From Trifolium pratense (Eukaryota; Streptophyta; Magnoliopsida; Fabales; Fabaceae), in contig NC_060060.1 in the NCBI RefSeq assembly GCF_020283565.1, positions 11,346,001 to 11,410,000 on the forward strand: a stretch of 64,000 bases of DNA, written 5' to 3'. This document shows, one piece after another, positions 1 through 9,670 of the stretch. Position 1 is the stretch's first letter. Every line of letters begins with the position of its first letter. Both the position numbers and the translations under genes were made by a program. Under the pieces are notes generated by a model. The model was not told where the DNA came from. It saw only the letters and a list, made by a program, of their open reading frames with translations, and made no database searches.

Positions 1-717
1 CGAGAAAATTAACACAGCCACAAAAGCAGCTACGAAAATAACACTTGATACCCTCTTCAATGTCTTGAGAGATTTCAGTTTCTTATCAAGTTTTTGCTTT
101 CTAATCAGCAATTTCATCAGCATTGATGATTGTTGAGTAGAAACCTTCTGAAACAAAGAATTAAACTCTTCGGTAAAAGGGTCCCCGGTTTCCTTAAAAT
201 CTTTAAGCCCTTTCAATGTCTTCAAATAAGTCGACCCTTCAACTCCATTTTGAACCTCTTCCTCAAAACAAGTCATTACAGAATTAACTGCAACAAGTTT
301 TTCTCGCGCTCTTTTCAAGCATTTCTCAAGAGCATTACAAAACTCCAATGTCTGGAGACTATTATCGAAAAAATCCTCCACCAAGGCAAACAAGTCGCGA
401 TCCTTCTTGTTCCATATATCTTGCTTGCACTCCAAAATTACTTTAACAACTTCCTGGTTCATGTCAAGAAGACTGCCGGTAACTTCACCTAGTGACTCAA
501 GCGATATAGAACGAACCTCAATCCCTTGAGCAAGAGAGTTGATCACCCTGTTAGTACGCTCCTGAATGGTAATATCGAAGGATCGCAAGTTCGGATCATC
601 AACACACGCAGCTTCATAAGAGCTTAAATCGGCCGCATAAAGAGAATGCGCGCCCATTTTAATCGGTGTTGGGACATCAGTACTGGAACCAGTCTCCTTG
701 CTGGGCTGACATCCCAT
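1..717 (-). CDS. UPF0496 (DUF677) family protein, partial at its 3' end
   Basis: The minus strand is open for 239 codons from an ATG at 717 to the window edge, with no stop, so the C-terminus lies outside. The protein starts MGCQPSK and continues with helical segments such as SLYAADLSSYEAACVDDP, typical of the plant UPF0496/DUF677 family (Arabidopsis At2g18630, At4g34320 and AT14A-like proteins). The last visible residues (VSSVIFVAAFVAVLIFS) begin a hydrophobic segment, as expected for the membrane-spanning hairpin found mid-protein in this family. Gly2 followed by Cys3 would permit N-myristoylation and palmitoylation after Met removal, which is an inference. Family members are usually about 370-400 aa, so roughly 60% is present. 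The biochemical function of the family is not established. A spliced 5' UTR appears to lie upstream. The ATG is preferred because a good splice acceptor lies 27 bases upstream of it. Confidence 0.88.
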   Translation of the reverse strand, partial: MGCQPSKETGSSTDVPTPIKMGAHSLYAADLSSYEAACVDDPNLRSFDITIQERTNRVINSLAQGIEVRSISLESLGEVTGSLLDMNQEVVKVILECKQDIWNKKDRDLFALVEDFFDNSLQTLEFCNALEKCLKRAREKLVAVNSVMTCFEEEVQNGVEGSTYLKTLKGLKDFKETGDPFTEEFNSLFQKVSTQQSSMLMKLLIRKQKLDKKLKSLKTLKRVSSVIFVAAFVAVLIFS

Positions 718-743
718 CTCAACTTCACAGTCCCAACAGAGAG

Positions 744-1200
744 CTAAGAAACACAAAAAATATTATACTAATTTCAAATTGCAATGGTTTTTTCTCAATT
801 AATCAGCAACGAGTCTCAACTCTCAAACCTCAAACCCCATAAAATGTAAAGTCTCAAAATTTCACAACATTATGCTGATTTTCATCCATAGAGAAATCCT
901 TCAATTGATAAGACAAAAAAAGTATGTATGAATATAAATTACAAAAAAAATAAAAAAAAATCCCAAAATCAAAGTTTCAATTTTTAAGTACTAGGCTACT
1001 AGGGTATCTATGAATGAATGAATAAGTTCATTTCTAATCAATTATGAAATAAATAAAAATATTCATGTACAATGTTCATTTCTTAAATTGAGAAAACACA
1101 AAAGGTGTCGATGAATATAAATTACAAAAAATCCCAAAATTAAAGTTTCAATTTTTATGTATCTAAATACAAATGGGGTTAGCCTAAAAGATTTGATTAC
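744..1200 (-). other. Probable 5' UTR intron of the UPF0496 gene
   Basis: Read on the minus strand, a donor CCAAG|GTAATC sits at 1200 and a strong acceptor (T-rich tract then TTTCTTAG) ends at 744, just 27 bases upstream of the ATG. The 457-bp interval is AT-rich and non-coding. Leader introns are common in this family, but no transcript is available here. Confidence 0.6.
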
Positions 1201-2875
1201 CTTGGTTTCAGCCAGAATTTGAGAACTGGGTCACTTGAATTTGTTCTCCAAGAGAACAGAACTGCAAAAATTGAAGTAAAAGGAGAAGATGAATTAATAG
1301 AATCTTAGATAGAGATCTATGACTAATAATAGAAAAGTAATCACAATTAGTAGTAATTATTAATTAGAGCTTTAATAGAAGCATTGACTAAAAGAGGAAG
1401 AAAATTACATGTGTGCTAAGATTGTGCTATGGATTCAATTCAAAGCAAACAAATGAAGTAATGAACAGTGAGTTAAGGAAATTGTTCGGAAAGTGAGTAA
1501 ACAATGGAACAGTGAGTGAGTTATGTTTTGGGTTGAGATTTTTTATGGTCCCAACCAAAACGTGTTTCGTCAAAAATCAACAACATTCGCAATCGGAAAA
1601 GGTGAACATGTTCTCTTTGGTTCTGTTTTTTTCTTTTTTTTTCTTTTTTTTTTTAAATTTACCCCTCCGCAGCCACACGGGGTAGTTTAGTTTGGTTTAC
1701 CGTTTGACCTGCGTCACGCATGCCATTACATAATTATAACGATTAATATTTTTAATTGTATAATAGTAAAAATTATAAAAATATGATATTTTGAAAAATA
1801 CTTATCAAGATGAATCCAACAACATCTTATATGAAAATATTTGTTTTTATTTATTAATAAAAAAATAGAGTCAAAATAAGATATGTGAATAGTGTATATA
1901 GTCAAAATAGATCACTTATTTTGGGACGGAATATATATTTAGAACATTTGAGTAATATTACACACTCAATAACGCTTTAACGAATATAAATTTTATAAAA
2001 TTTGTGTTGAATTAAAAGTTTATAACATATAGATTATTCTTGTATATTTTTATAAAAATTTAAAGTCTTTTATTGAGACATGTCAAAATAAATAATTTAT
2101 ATTTTGTTTATTGAATTGATATATATTAACTTATATTGAATAACATTTAGCATTTTAATTTTGCTTGTTATTAAATATATTTGTAAAAATAAATAAAAAA
2201 TTAGGAAAAAAAAGAGGTTATAAACAATTAAGGTTGGGCACAAAAGGCCAACAAACACCAATACATGGATGACAAACGTAGAATATCGAATACATGAGTT
2301 TTTAGGAAGAGGGAATATGTTCTCTCAATTTTGTGAGTATCCTTCATTTTTTGTGTGTTAACTTTTTTATTAGGATGTTCTGGTAATTAAAAGTTCATCG
2401 TAAGATAAGTAAAGTCTAGTCAAAAACTATTTTTACTAAAAATTTATATCGAGTTTTCCCGAACAATTCATCCTTTAAAAGTTTAATAATAATCACTTGA
2501 GTTCAATATCTTAGTTGAATGTCCTTCATTTGTAGTTCACGTAATTCACTAAACAAAAACGATAAATTGGGCTGGTCTTCTATAATTACAATGTGTTGTG
2601 TTGTTTTCTTTTTAATGGCAAAATATATATTATTGCTTCCGTTACGTCCTTAATCTTTGGTCATTTTAACTTTTTATTTTGGTCCCAAAATTTTGCTTCT
2701 TTTAATAAATCAAGATACAACTAATGATGTTTTACCAATGCATTTACACCCTTACAAAAACTAAAACATTTATCAAATAAAATTTTCTCTTTCGTAATAA
2801 AGCAAGGGTAAAAAAAACTTAAGTTATCAATATTTATTATTTTTTTAATTTATGTGCAAACTCTAAAAGAACTAA
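1201..2875. other. AT-rich upstream region and spacer
   Basis: 1201-1560 is the likely leader and proximal promoter of the UPF0496 gene. 1621-1655 is a pyrimidine-rich tract. 2226-2313 and 2383-2485 resemble sequence at 23477-23563 and 39911-40015. No coding potential is seen. Confidence 0.5.
1706..1936. mobile_element. Truncated Stowaway-like MITE relic
   Basis: The right end reads TTTTGGGACGGAATATA, and the internal sequence (including AATATTTTTAATTGTATAA and CATCTTATATG) matches the MITE at 62301-62827. The left inverted terminus is missing or replaced, so this is a damaged copy of that family. Confidence 0.55.
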
Positions 2876-3013
2876 CGAAGCCTCGTGCTTCCGCTTCGGC
2901 TGGCGTCATAACAACATTGTTATAGCAAGAAAACATTGCAATAAAATCTCCTGCCAGACACCCATTCTCACTTTCTACTCCAACATGAACCCTGCTACAT
3001 CAATGTTGCCAAG
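2876..3013 (-). pseudogene. Relic of a LINE RNase H domain
   Basis: Translated on the minus strand with frame changes, this stretch gives pieces typical of the RNase H domain of plant L1-type LINEs: a NIDVAGF segment, then TPAEAEAR about 40 residues on. There are stops and at least one frameshift. The fragment is short, so the call rests on these two motifs. Confidence 0.5.
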
Positions 3014-3294
3014 TTATAGGTTGCATTTGCGTTGTGTTAAGGCTCAAGTTGTCATGGCAAAAATCACCAAAATATATTCATCAAGTTTATGCAATAAAAA
3101 GATATAAAAAAACTGTCGGAAACTTTCTGCATTAAACATTAATTAGGTCGGATGTTCTTTTTCCTCCAACAAGTTAGACAATCCACACAACTGAGGAATA
3201 AATGCCAATTATATTCGAAATATATTCGACAACCAACACAATTTTTTGTGACAATCTAACACCTTTTTTTTTTTGAGTCATTGTATACAATTCC

Positions 3295-3900
3295 TACCCA
3301 ACTAGGCATGACAATAAAACTCATACTCGCGGGTACTCGCCCAAACTATACCCGTTTTTACGGGGAAAACTCGAGTTGACTGAGTTTGAGTTCGGGTTTG
3401 GGTTTTCCCCAATTTCAAAAGATAGGGTTGGGGCGGGTAATGGGTACATTGATACCCAACCCGAACCCGTCCTCGAACCCGCCCCCACTTATATTAAAAA
3501 TTATATTTCATCTCTTTTAAATTAGAATCGCTTAAACAATCTCTTAAATTACATTCATATGTTTATTTTTTATTTTTAATTTGAGTATTAAACAAACCAT
3601 TTTCTCTATTTCTTTCTTTATTTAAAAAAATATTGTTGAGAGAATATAATTTTGTACATTTAACTCTTTTTTTTAATAAAAAAATACTAAAATACAATAT
3701 AAATTCATGTGGAAAAAGACGTAACGGGATACCTGAAACCCGTTGGGATACCCGATCCCCGTTGGATATGGGTTTGGGGTTATACTTTTCATCCCCGCTC
3801 GAATTTGAGATGGGTTTGGGAAAACCCAAATTTTATGAGTTTGAGTTTGAGAGGGCAAAACCCGTCCCCGCCCTGCCTCATTGCAATGCCTATACCCAAC
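3295..3900. mobile_element. Non-autonomous hAT element (MITE) with 8-bp target duplication
   Basis: The element spans 3303-3892 (590 bp) and is flanked by perfect 8-bp direct repeats TACCCAAC (3295-3302 and 3893-3900). Its termini TAGGCATGACAAT and, inverted, TAGGCATTGCAAT match at 11 of 13 positions. An 8-bp duplication with TAGGCATG-like ends is typical of hAT transposons. The interior carries GC-rich subterminal repeats built on GGGTA/TACCC and GGGTTTGGG-like words on both sides of an AT-rich core. No transposase is encoded. Short open frames inside are not genes. Confidence 0.85.
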
Positions 3901-4140
3901 CTTGGGATAAAATGCTTCACTTTGAAAAAAATAAGTAGTGTCTATAATTTATTCCAATCGCCATCAACTCTTCAAACACTCATAATCAAAGTATCCACAA
4001 AAATGATAAATACTTTTCACCAAATATAATAATTGAAATTTCCTCCAAGATTAATAATTGAAATTTTTAACAACTCTGTCATTGAAAGTTGAAACAGTCA
4101 CAGATGTGCTCAATATGCCAACCTCCCACGCTCATGTCAA
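3901..4140. other. Spacer between the hAT MITE and the copia element
   Basis: AT-rich sequence; no feature recognised. Confidence 0.5.
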
Positions 4141-4294
4141 TGTTAGAGCTAACTGTTATGAACAAATGGCCAAGTCAATTTTATTGATCACACAAACCTT
4201 GCTTATATAGCAAGTCATTATAATTGGGCCTAACACAACTATATTGGGCTTAAGCTAATCAAGGCCCAATATTACAAACACACTATACACAACA
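4141..4294 (-). repeat. 3' LTR of the copia element
   Basis: 154 bp with TG...CA ends (minus: TGTTGTGTATAG to AGCTCTAACA). A TATATAAG word in the middle on the minus strand could be the core promoter. The first 39 bp recur at 18719-18757. Confidence 0.85.
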
Positions 4295-4312
4295 AACTCT
4301 CCCCTAATTGAA
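4295..4312 (-). other. Polypurine tract of the copia element
   Basis: On the minus strand AATTAGGGGAGAGTT directly abuts the 3' LTR, the expected plus-strand priming site. Confidence 0.75.
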
Positions 4313-4474
4313 CAATCCTAAGAGTTCAATTAAAGGATACTTGACAAACAAGCTAAACAATATTCACACAAAAACTGAAATAAGCAAAGCAAAAAACTGA
4401 AGGAATTCTGCAGCCAATCCAAGCAATCTGCAGCAAGATACTTGGCTCAGCAGCACCAAGCCTTGATCAAGCAT

Positions 4475-5735
4475 TCATTTCATCACCATTCCTAAGCCAC
4501 TTCTCAATTTCAGAAAAGCATCCAACTTCAAAGGTTTAGTCATAATGTCAGCCAACTGGTCTTGTGATTTGCAATGTTTGAGCTCAATTGTACCATCCTT
4601 TGTGAGATCTCTCAAGAAGTGAAACCTCACATCAATGTGCTTACAACGACCGTGCATAATAGGATTTTTAGACAGCTTGATGGAAGAGCTGTTATCACAG
4701 TAAATCTGAGTGCAAATCTTCTGATTCTTAAGCAAGTAGCTTAGTATACTTCTCAACCAAACAGCTTGGCAAGCACATGCAGCAGCTGCAACATATTCTG
4801 CCTCTGTGGTGGACAAAGTGACAATAGGTTGCTTCTTAGAAGACCAAGATATGGCTCCTGATCCAAGCATGAATACAAACCCTGTGGTGCTTTTTCTGTC
4901 ATTCACATCACCAGCATAGTCTGAATCTGACCATCCAACTAGCTCAAAACCCTTATCTGTGTCACACCTATACATGATTCCATTTGTAATTGTACCCTTC
5001 AAGTACCTCAATATCCTTTTGACTGCTGTAAGGTGCATGTTTGTAGGCCTTTCCATATATCTAGCTACCAGACACACTGAATAAGCCAAGTCAGGCCTTG
5101 TAGCCAACAGGTACATTAGGCTCCCAACTATCTGCTTATACTCTCTTGCATCTGTAGCATCACTATCTTCATCTTTGTCAAGCTTACAACCAGGCACTAT
5201 AGGGCTACATACACTGTTGCAATTTTCCATACCAAACCTCCCTAAGATCTCAGCTGCATATTTCTGTTGACTGATGTATATACCTTCCTCAGACTGGATT
5301 ACTTCTACTCCAAGAAAAAACTTCATTTTGCCCAAATCAGTCATTGAAAATTCTTTTTGCATTGATGATTTAAACTCATTCATCAAAGACAAATCATTCC
5401 CAGTGTATATAAGATCATCAACATATAGACTGACTATCAGAATCTTACCATTTGGCTTGTGCTTTATGAACAATGTATGCTCTGAAGGACATTTCTCAAA
5501 TTCCTCAGAGTTGAAGTAGGCTTCAATTTTACTGTACCAGGCCCTTGGTGCTTGTTTTAAGCCATACAATGCTTTCTTAAGTTTGTACACCTTGTTCTTT
5601 TCTCTCTGATAACCTGGTGGCTGTTCAACATAGATATCTTCACTTAATTCTCCATGTAAGAATGCACTTTTTACATCCAACTGAAACACTTTCCAACTTT
5701 CTCTTGCTGCTATAGCTAGTATTGATCTAATTGTG
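4475..5735 (-). pseudogene. copia pol fragment: reverse transcriptase (C-terminal part) and RNase H
   Basis: About 415 codons are open. They begin in the RT palm (FQLDVKSAFLHGEL), include the catalytic YVDD motif (SLYVDDLIYTGN), the RNase H start (GWSDSDYAGD) and TEAEYVAA, and end with DIMTKPL near the C-terminus. This part of pol looks intact. It is separated from the N-terminal RT fragment by a one-base frameshift near 5733-5740. There is no authentic start codon here, because it is the downstream part of a polyprotein. Confidence 0.9.
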
Positions 5736-6080
5736 TCCCAATTGCCACAGGAGCAAATACCTCATCATAGTCAATACCATGCTTCTGATTGTACCCTTTT
5801 GCCACCAGTCTTGCCTTCTGTTTATCAATTTCTCCCTTTTCATTGTGTTTAGTCTTGAAAATCCATTTCACACCAATTACATTGGCTCCATCAGGTAAAC
5901 TAGTGAGCTCCCAGGTCTGATTCTTCTCTATGGATTGCATTTCTTGATTCATAGCTTCTATCCATACCTTAGACTTAACAGCCTCACTGAATGATGTTGG
6001 ATCTTCAGTAGCTACATAGACTGCAAGATTATGCAGCTGGTCAAGCTCCTCTCCTGTAACAAAATCATTCAAGCTCTGAG
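5716..6080 (-). pseudogene. copia pol fragment: N-terminal reverse transcriptase
   Basis: This frame contains the canonical copia RT opening: a WIEAMNQEM segment, then W(K)WIFKTK, then KARLVAKGYNQ and DYDEVFAPVA. After APVA the frame is lost through an indel and runs into a TAG at 5716; the downstream sequence continues in another frame. The upstream end is broken at 6085 by the nested element. Across the insertion, after discounting one copy of the GTGGT duplication, the reading frame is consistent with that of the integrase fragment at 16540. Confidence 0.88.
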
Positions 6081-6085
6081 GTGGT

Positions 6086-8719
6086 TGTTGAAGCAAAATC
6101 CTTTTTGATATGTGTTTTAATGACAACAAACCTTATGGAATAAATGTTAAGTTTTATGAATGGTGATCTACTGATGGTTGCACTTGAGTTTTTGTTTAAA
6201 GACAGATAATGATAAAAGTGGACGAGCTAGATGCCACTCACATCAACAAGTGCATTTTATATACTCAAACAATGAAAGAATTGGAGTATCATCAGATAAT
6301 TACAACAATAGTATCACAAGCTTCATGAAGATTTTTAAAGACTGTTGTTTGAATCATACGAGGATTCATCGAACGTTCAAGCAAGAAAGTGAACTTCATG
6401 GTTAATAGTCTTCATCTTCACCACAAGGTTTACAATGAGAATTAAATATTCAAGGAAGATTGAGAGGATCGTAGTTGAAGAATCAAGATGGAAAAACCTG
6501 CATCACAAACTACAAAAGAATATATTTGATGTTGTGTGACAAAACTTACATTGAGTTTTGTACTACATGCTTTGAAGAATTACAATTGCAATTAATGTCA
6601 AAAGGAATGATGCATGTACGAAAGATCGTCAAAAGCTACTCAAAGTATCATCCTACCAAAGCTTGTCAAGATGACAATGTTTGAGAATAATCTTCCACGA
6701 TGTTTTCAAAAGAGCTTATGCACAATGCATAAAAGTTCAATCATTCTCAATGATGAGTACACTCACGCCTCCACTAAATAATCTTAAAGATACTCATTGA
6801 ACAAACAACAATGTGTGCAAAACGTCAAAGAGGAATTATGGGAAGTTTGCAACAACAAAAGAATTCAAAGTTGATTGACCAAAGAAGATATTATCTTCTC
6901 ATAAAGAAAAGAAATATTATCAACTCTTATGAAACAATGTTCTCATCATGAACATGTTTATTTTCCTCAAGAGCATTCATATCAGTTCAGCACAATTACA
7001 AGAATCAACTTTGAAGAAGAAATCATTTCAAAGGTTGAATTATTTATAAGTCAGTAGAACGTTCTCAGAACGGTCTCCCAAGTTTGCGTGTTCAAGGATA
7101 ATCACTTTTCATAAGTCAACTTGGTACAAGACAAGAAAGAACTTTTAAGTTGGACTTATTAAAGGATCATAACAGTGCAAATAAGTCATTTAAGGCAAGG
7201 AATTAATTTTGGTTCTTGAGCTTACTCGAATAAGCTTCTTTAAGGAATAATAACTTCACATCTTGCAACAAGGCTTTATGTTCTCCAAGAACATCATTAA
7301 AGAAGTTAATCTAGACCAATGAGAACTCAGCAACAAGTACATACAGCTTGCATAGAAGTTTCACATCTGATCCAAGTACAAGCTTATGACATGGGTGGCT
7401 ACATTCTCCCATAAAAGAGTACTTATCTCACTATTCATGTGTCCTTTGAAGGACAAGTGAACAGTGGCTACTCTATGCCTTTGATGAAGAGTTTACAGCT
7501 GTTTGACAACTTGCAACAACTTGCAACAGCTATATTTTCGTTGGACCTTATCCACACCATCTCAGAGAATGGTCTCCAACGTCCTGGAGAATGATCTCCC
7601 AGTTTCTGCACTTAGGTGGCAATCTTATCCAAATGAATTCAAATCTTATTTTCCCACATGGGAAATACATTTGCAAAGGATATACACTCAGAGACAACTC
7701 ATTGACAGTTGGTGGAAGAATATTTCTGACCAACAAGTACAATGTGACAGTCAGAGACCATTGGAAGAATGATCTCCTGAAGCATCTAAAGGACAGATTC
7801 ACATGGACTGTTTTGTTTCTCTCACAACAGCTATTTCTATACTCTCAACGGTTATAATTGATGTTCAAATTACAGAGGGACATCTCCATCTATAAATAGC
7901 ATGGTTGGTTGCACAAGAAGAGAAAGAGTTCAAGCTACAAATCATAAAACACTTGTTTTTGTCTACAAGTCATAAAACTCTTCTACACTCAAAGATCTTC
8001 ATTCTCATCTATACTTCTGGTATATTGAGTGTTTTTATTTGCTTCTCAAACTAACCTTTGAGTTTCAACAAAGCAAATATCTTAAGAGACCACTTTGGTA
8101 CACAACTCACTTTTAAGTGGTTGTATCTTTGTCTCTTCTTTTTCACTCATACTCCAAGCTCTCTAGAAAAATAGGATCTATATTTCATGAGTATTTTGAG
8201 TGTAATTCATTTGTAAGCTTCACAACCGGTTAGGTGTGATTAAAAGCTTAGATCCAAGAAACCATTGATAAATCCTTAGGATTCTCTCAAATCAATTGGG
8301 TATAATTGATTGAGGTTACCTTGTAAAGGTAGAGCAGCTGGTTATAGCTGGTTACTTTGTGATCTTGGTTTAGATCATAAAGGGTCTTTGATCTGGGCTT
8401 AGATCAAAGGGAAGTTTCTGTAATCTTGGTCTAGATTATAGTGGATAATCTCACGCAAGTGGGGACTGGAGTAGCCCATACTATTAAGGGGTGAACCAGG
8501 ATAAATTTTTTGTGTGATTCTCTCTTCCCTTACTCTTTTATTTGTGCAAACACTAACTCACACAAATCACTTTATTGCACTTACATTCAAGGAGAACGTT
8601 CTCCGGTTAGTCTAACCATTTACTATCATAGTGTGTTATTGTGCTTAATTGTTTTGCAGTTAAATTTTAAAAGGTCACAATTCAAACCCCCCTTTCTTGT
8701 GACAAACATTGTTACTTCA
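6086..8719 (+). repeat. 5' LTR of the Sirevirus-like element
   Basis: 2,634 bp, equal in length to the 3' LTR. One substitution was noticed (A at 6438, G at 14253). A TATA box (TATAAATAG, 7891-7899) marks the probable start of R about 30 bp downstream. The LTR contains several NGAACGTTCTC-like palindromic words (near 7070, 7565, 7585 and 8594). The open frames of 69-89 codons inside it occur identically in both LTRs and resemble no known protein. Confidence 0.9.
7891..7899 (+). promoter_or_regulatory. TATA box of the 5' LTR
   Basis: TATAAATAG in context CCATCTATAAATAGCATGG. The same box is at 15706-15714 in the 3' LTR, which could drive transcription rightwards into the adjacent copia remnant. 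Confidence 0.65.
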
Positions 8720-8735
8720 ATTGGCATCAGAGCAC
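8720..8735 (+). other. Primer-binding site of the Sirevirus-like element
   Basis: TTGGCATCAGAGC lies one base after the LTR end. It resembles the common plant site TGGTATCAGAGC, complementary to initiator methionine tRNA, with one T-to-C change. Confidence 0.75.
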
Positions 8736-8793
8736 TGCCTCTAAAAGCTAAGCATCTAACAAGTGCTTGAGGAAAAGATTCAGGAAGGAAGTA

Positions 8794-9670
8794 ATGTCTA
8801 AACCTGCAAATCAAGAGGAAAAAGAAAGCACGTGTCTAATGGTAAATGAAGAGGTAACAAATTCTAAACCTTGTTTTTTATGTATAGAAAGGGATGTTGA
8901 ATTTGATAGTCTTCTAAAAGACTCAATCTGTTTATAAAAAAAAAAAATGTACATTTTTAGAAAATCAATTGTTTAAGATAAAGAAAGAAATTGAGAAACT
9001 ACAAATCTTGAATGATAAATATTTTAAAACTATTCAAGAATTGCAATACTCTCATTTGAAAATGTTTGAACAACAAAATATTAGTAATGAGAAACAATTC
9101 TCAAATCAACTTCCAAAATGTTCTAAAATCCATGAAGAGATTGTTGTTTTGAAAGAAAATGTTTTAGATTTGAAAAATGACACAACAAGGTTTATAAATT
9201 CTATACGAACTTTTTAAAACATAAAGGAATTACAAGTAGTAACTTTTGGAAAAACTAGTTTAGGTTGTTGAACTTTTCAAAAACAAGAGCCATCTGAGAA
9301 TTTTATTGCTCATCATAAAGATCAAAAAATACAAATATACAAATGATCATATTGTTGGAAATATGGTCATATTAAATCCTTTTGTTTTAAGAAAAAATTC
9401 AAAAGAAAAGAACATTCTCAGAACATTCTACAAAGACATTCTTACTCCAAAACTTCCTATAAGAGATCAACTTATTATCATAAGAAGAAATCTTATAAGA
9501 AGAATAACACTAACCTCCAAGGACCCAAATCATTATGGGTACCAAAATCATTACTAACTTGTGTTGCAGGAATGTTTCCAAGTAATCAAGAAAAAACTTT
9601 GAAGCTTGGAAAAGTAATACTCAATGAGTATGACTTTAGAAAGACAATATTTCCTCATATTTAAAAAGGA
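8794..9670 (+). pseudogene. Degraded gag remnant (C-terminal region) of the Sirevirus-like element
   Basis: Pieces in shifting frames resemble the C-terminal half of Sirevirus gag. CLMVNEEV lies after an ATG at 8794. A Lys/Glu-rich coiled-coil stretch follows (KKEIEKLQILNDKY, about 8970-9215). Next comes a broken zinc knuckle at about 9354-9400 (CWKYGHIKSFCFKKK, first Cys pair incomplete), and then GPKSLWVPK near 9525, the conserved segment between gag and protease in this lineage. Stops and frameshifts separate them, so no functional Gag can be made. Confidence 0.65.

Noticed and set aside
130..492. 120-codon plus-strand frame
   Set aside because: It is antisense to the UPF0496 coding region, which has clear family similarity in its own frame.
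3563..4029. Overlapping open frames of 61-106 codons on both strands
   Set aside because: They arise from the GC-rich subterminal repeats of the hAT MITE. Pro/Gly-rich translation on every frame is compositional.
6178..7857. Open frames of 69-89 codons, repeated identically at 13993-15672
   Set aside because: They lie inside the two LTRs of the Sirevirus-like element, overlap each other on both strands and resemble no protein family. The repetition is LTR identity, not gene duplication.
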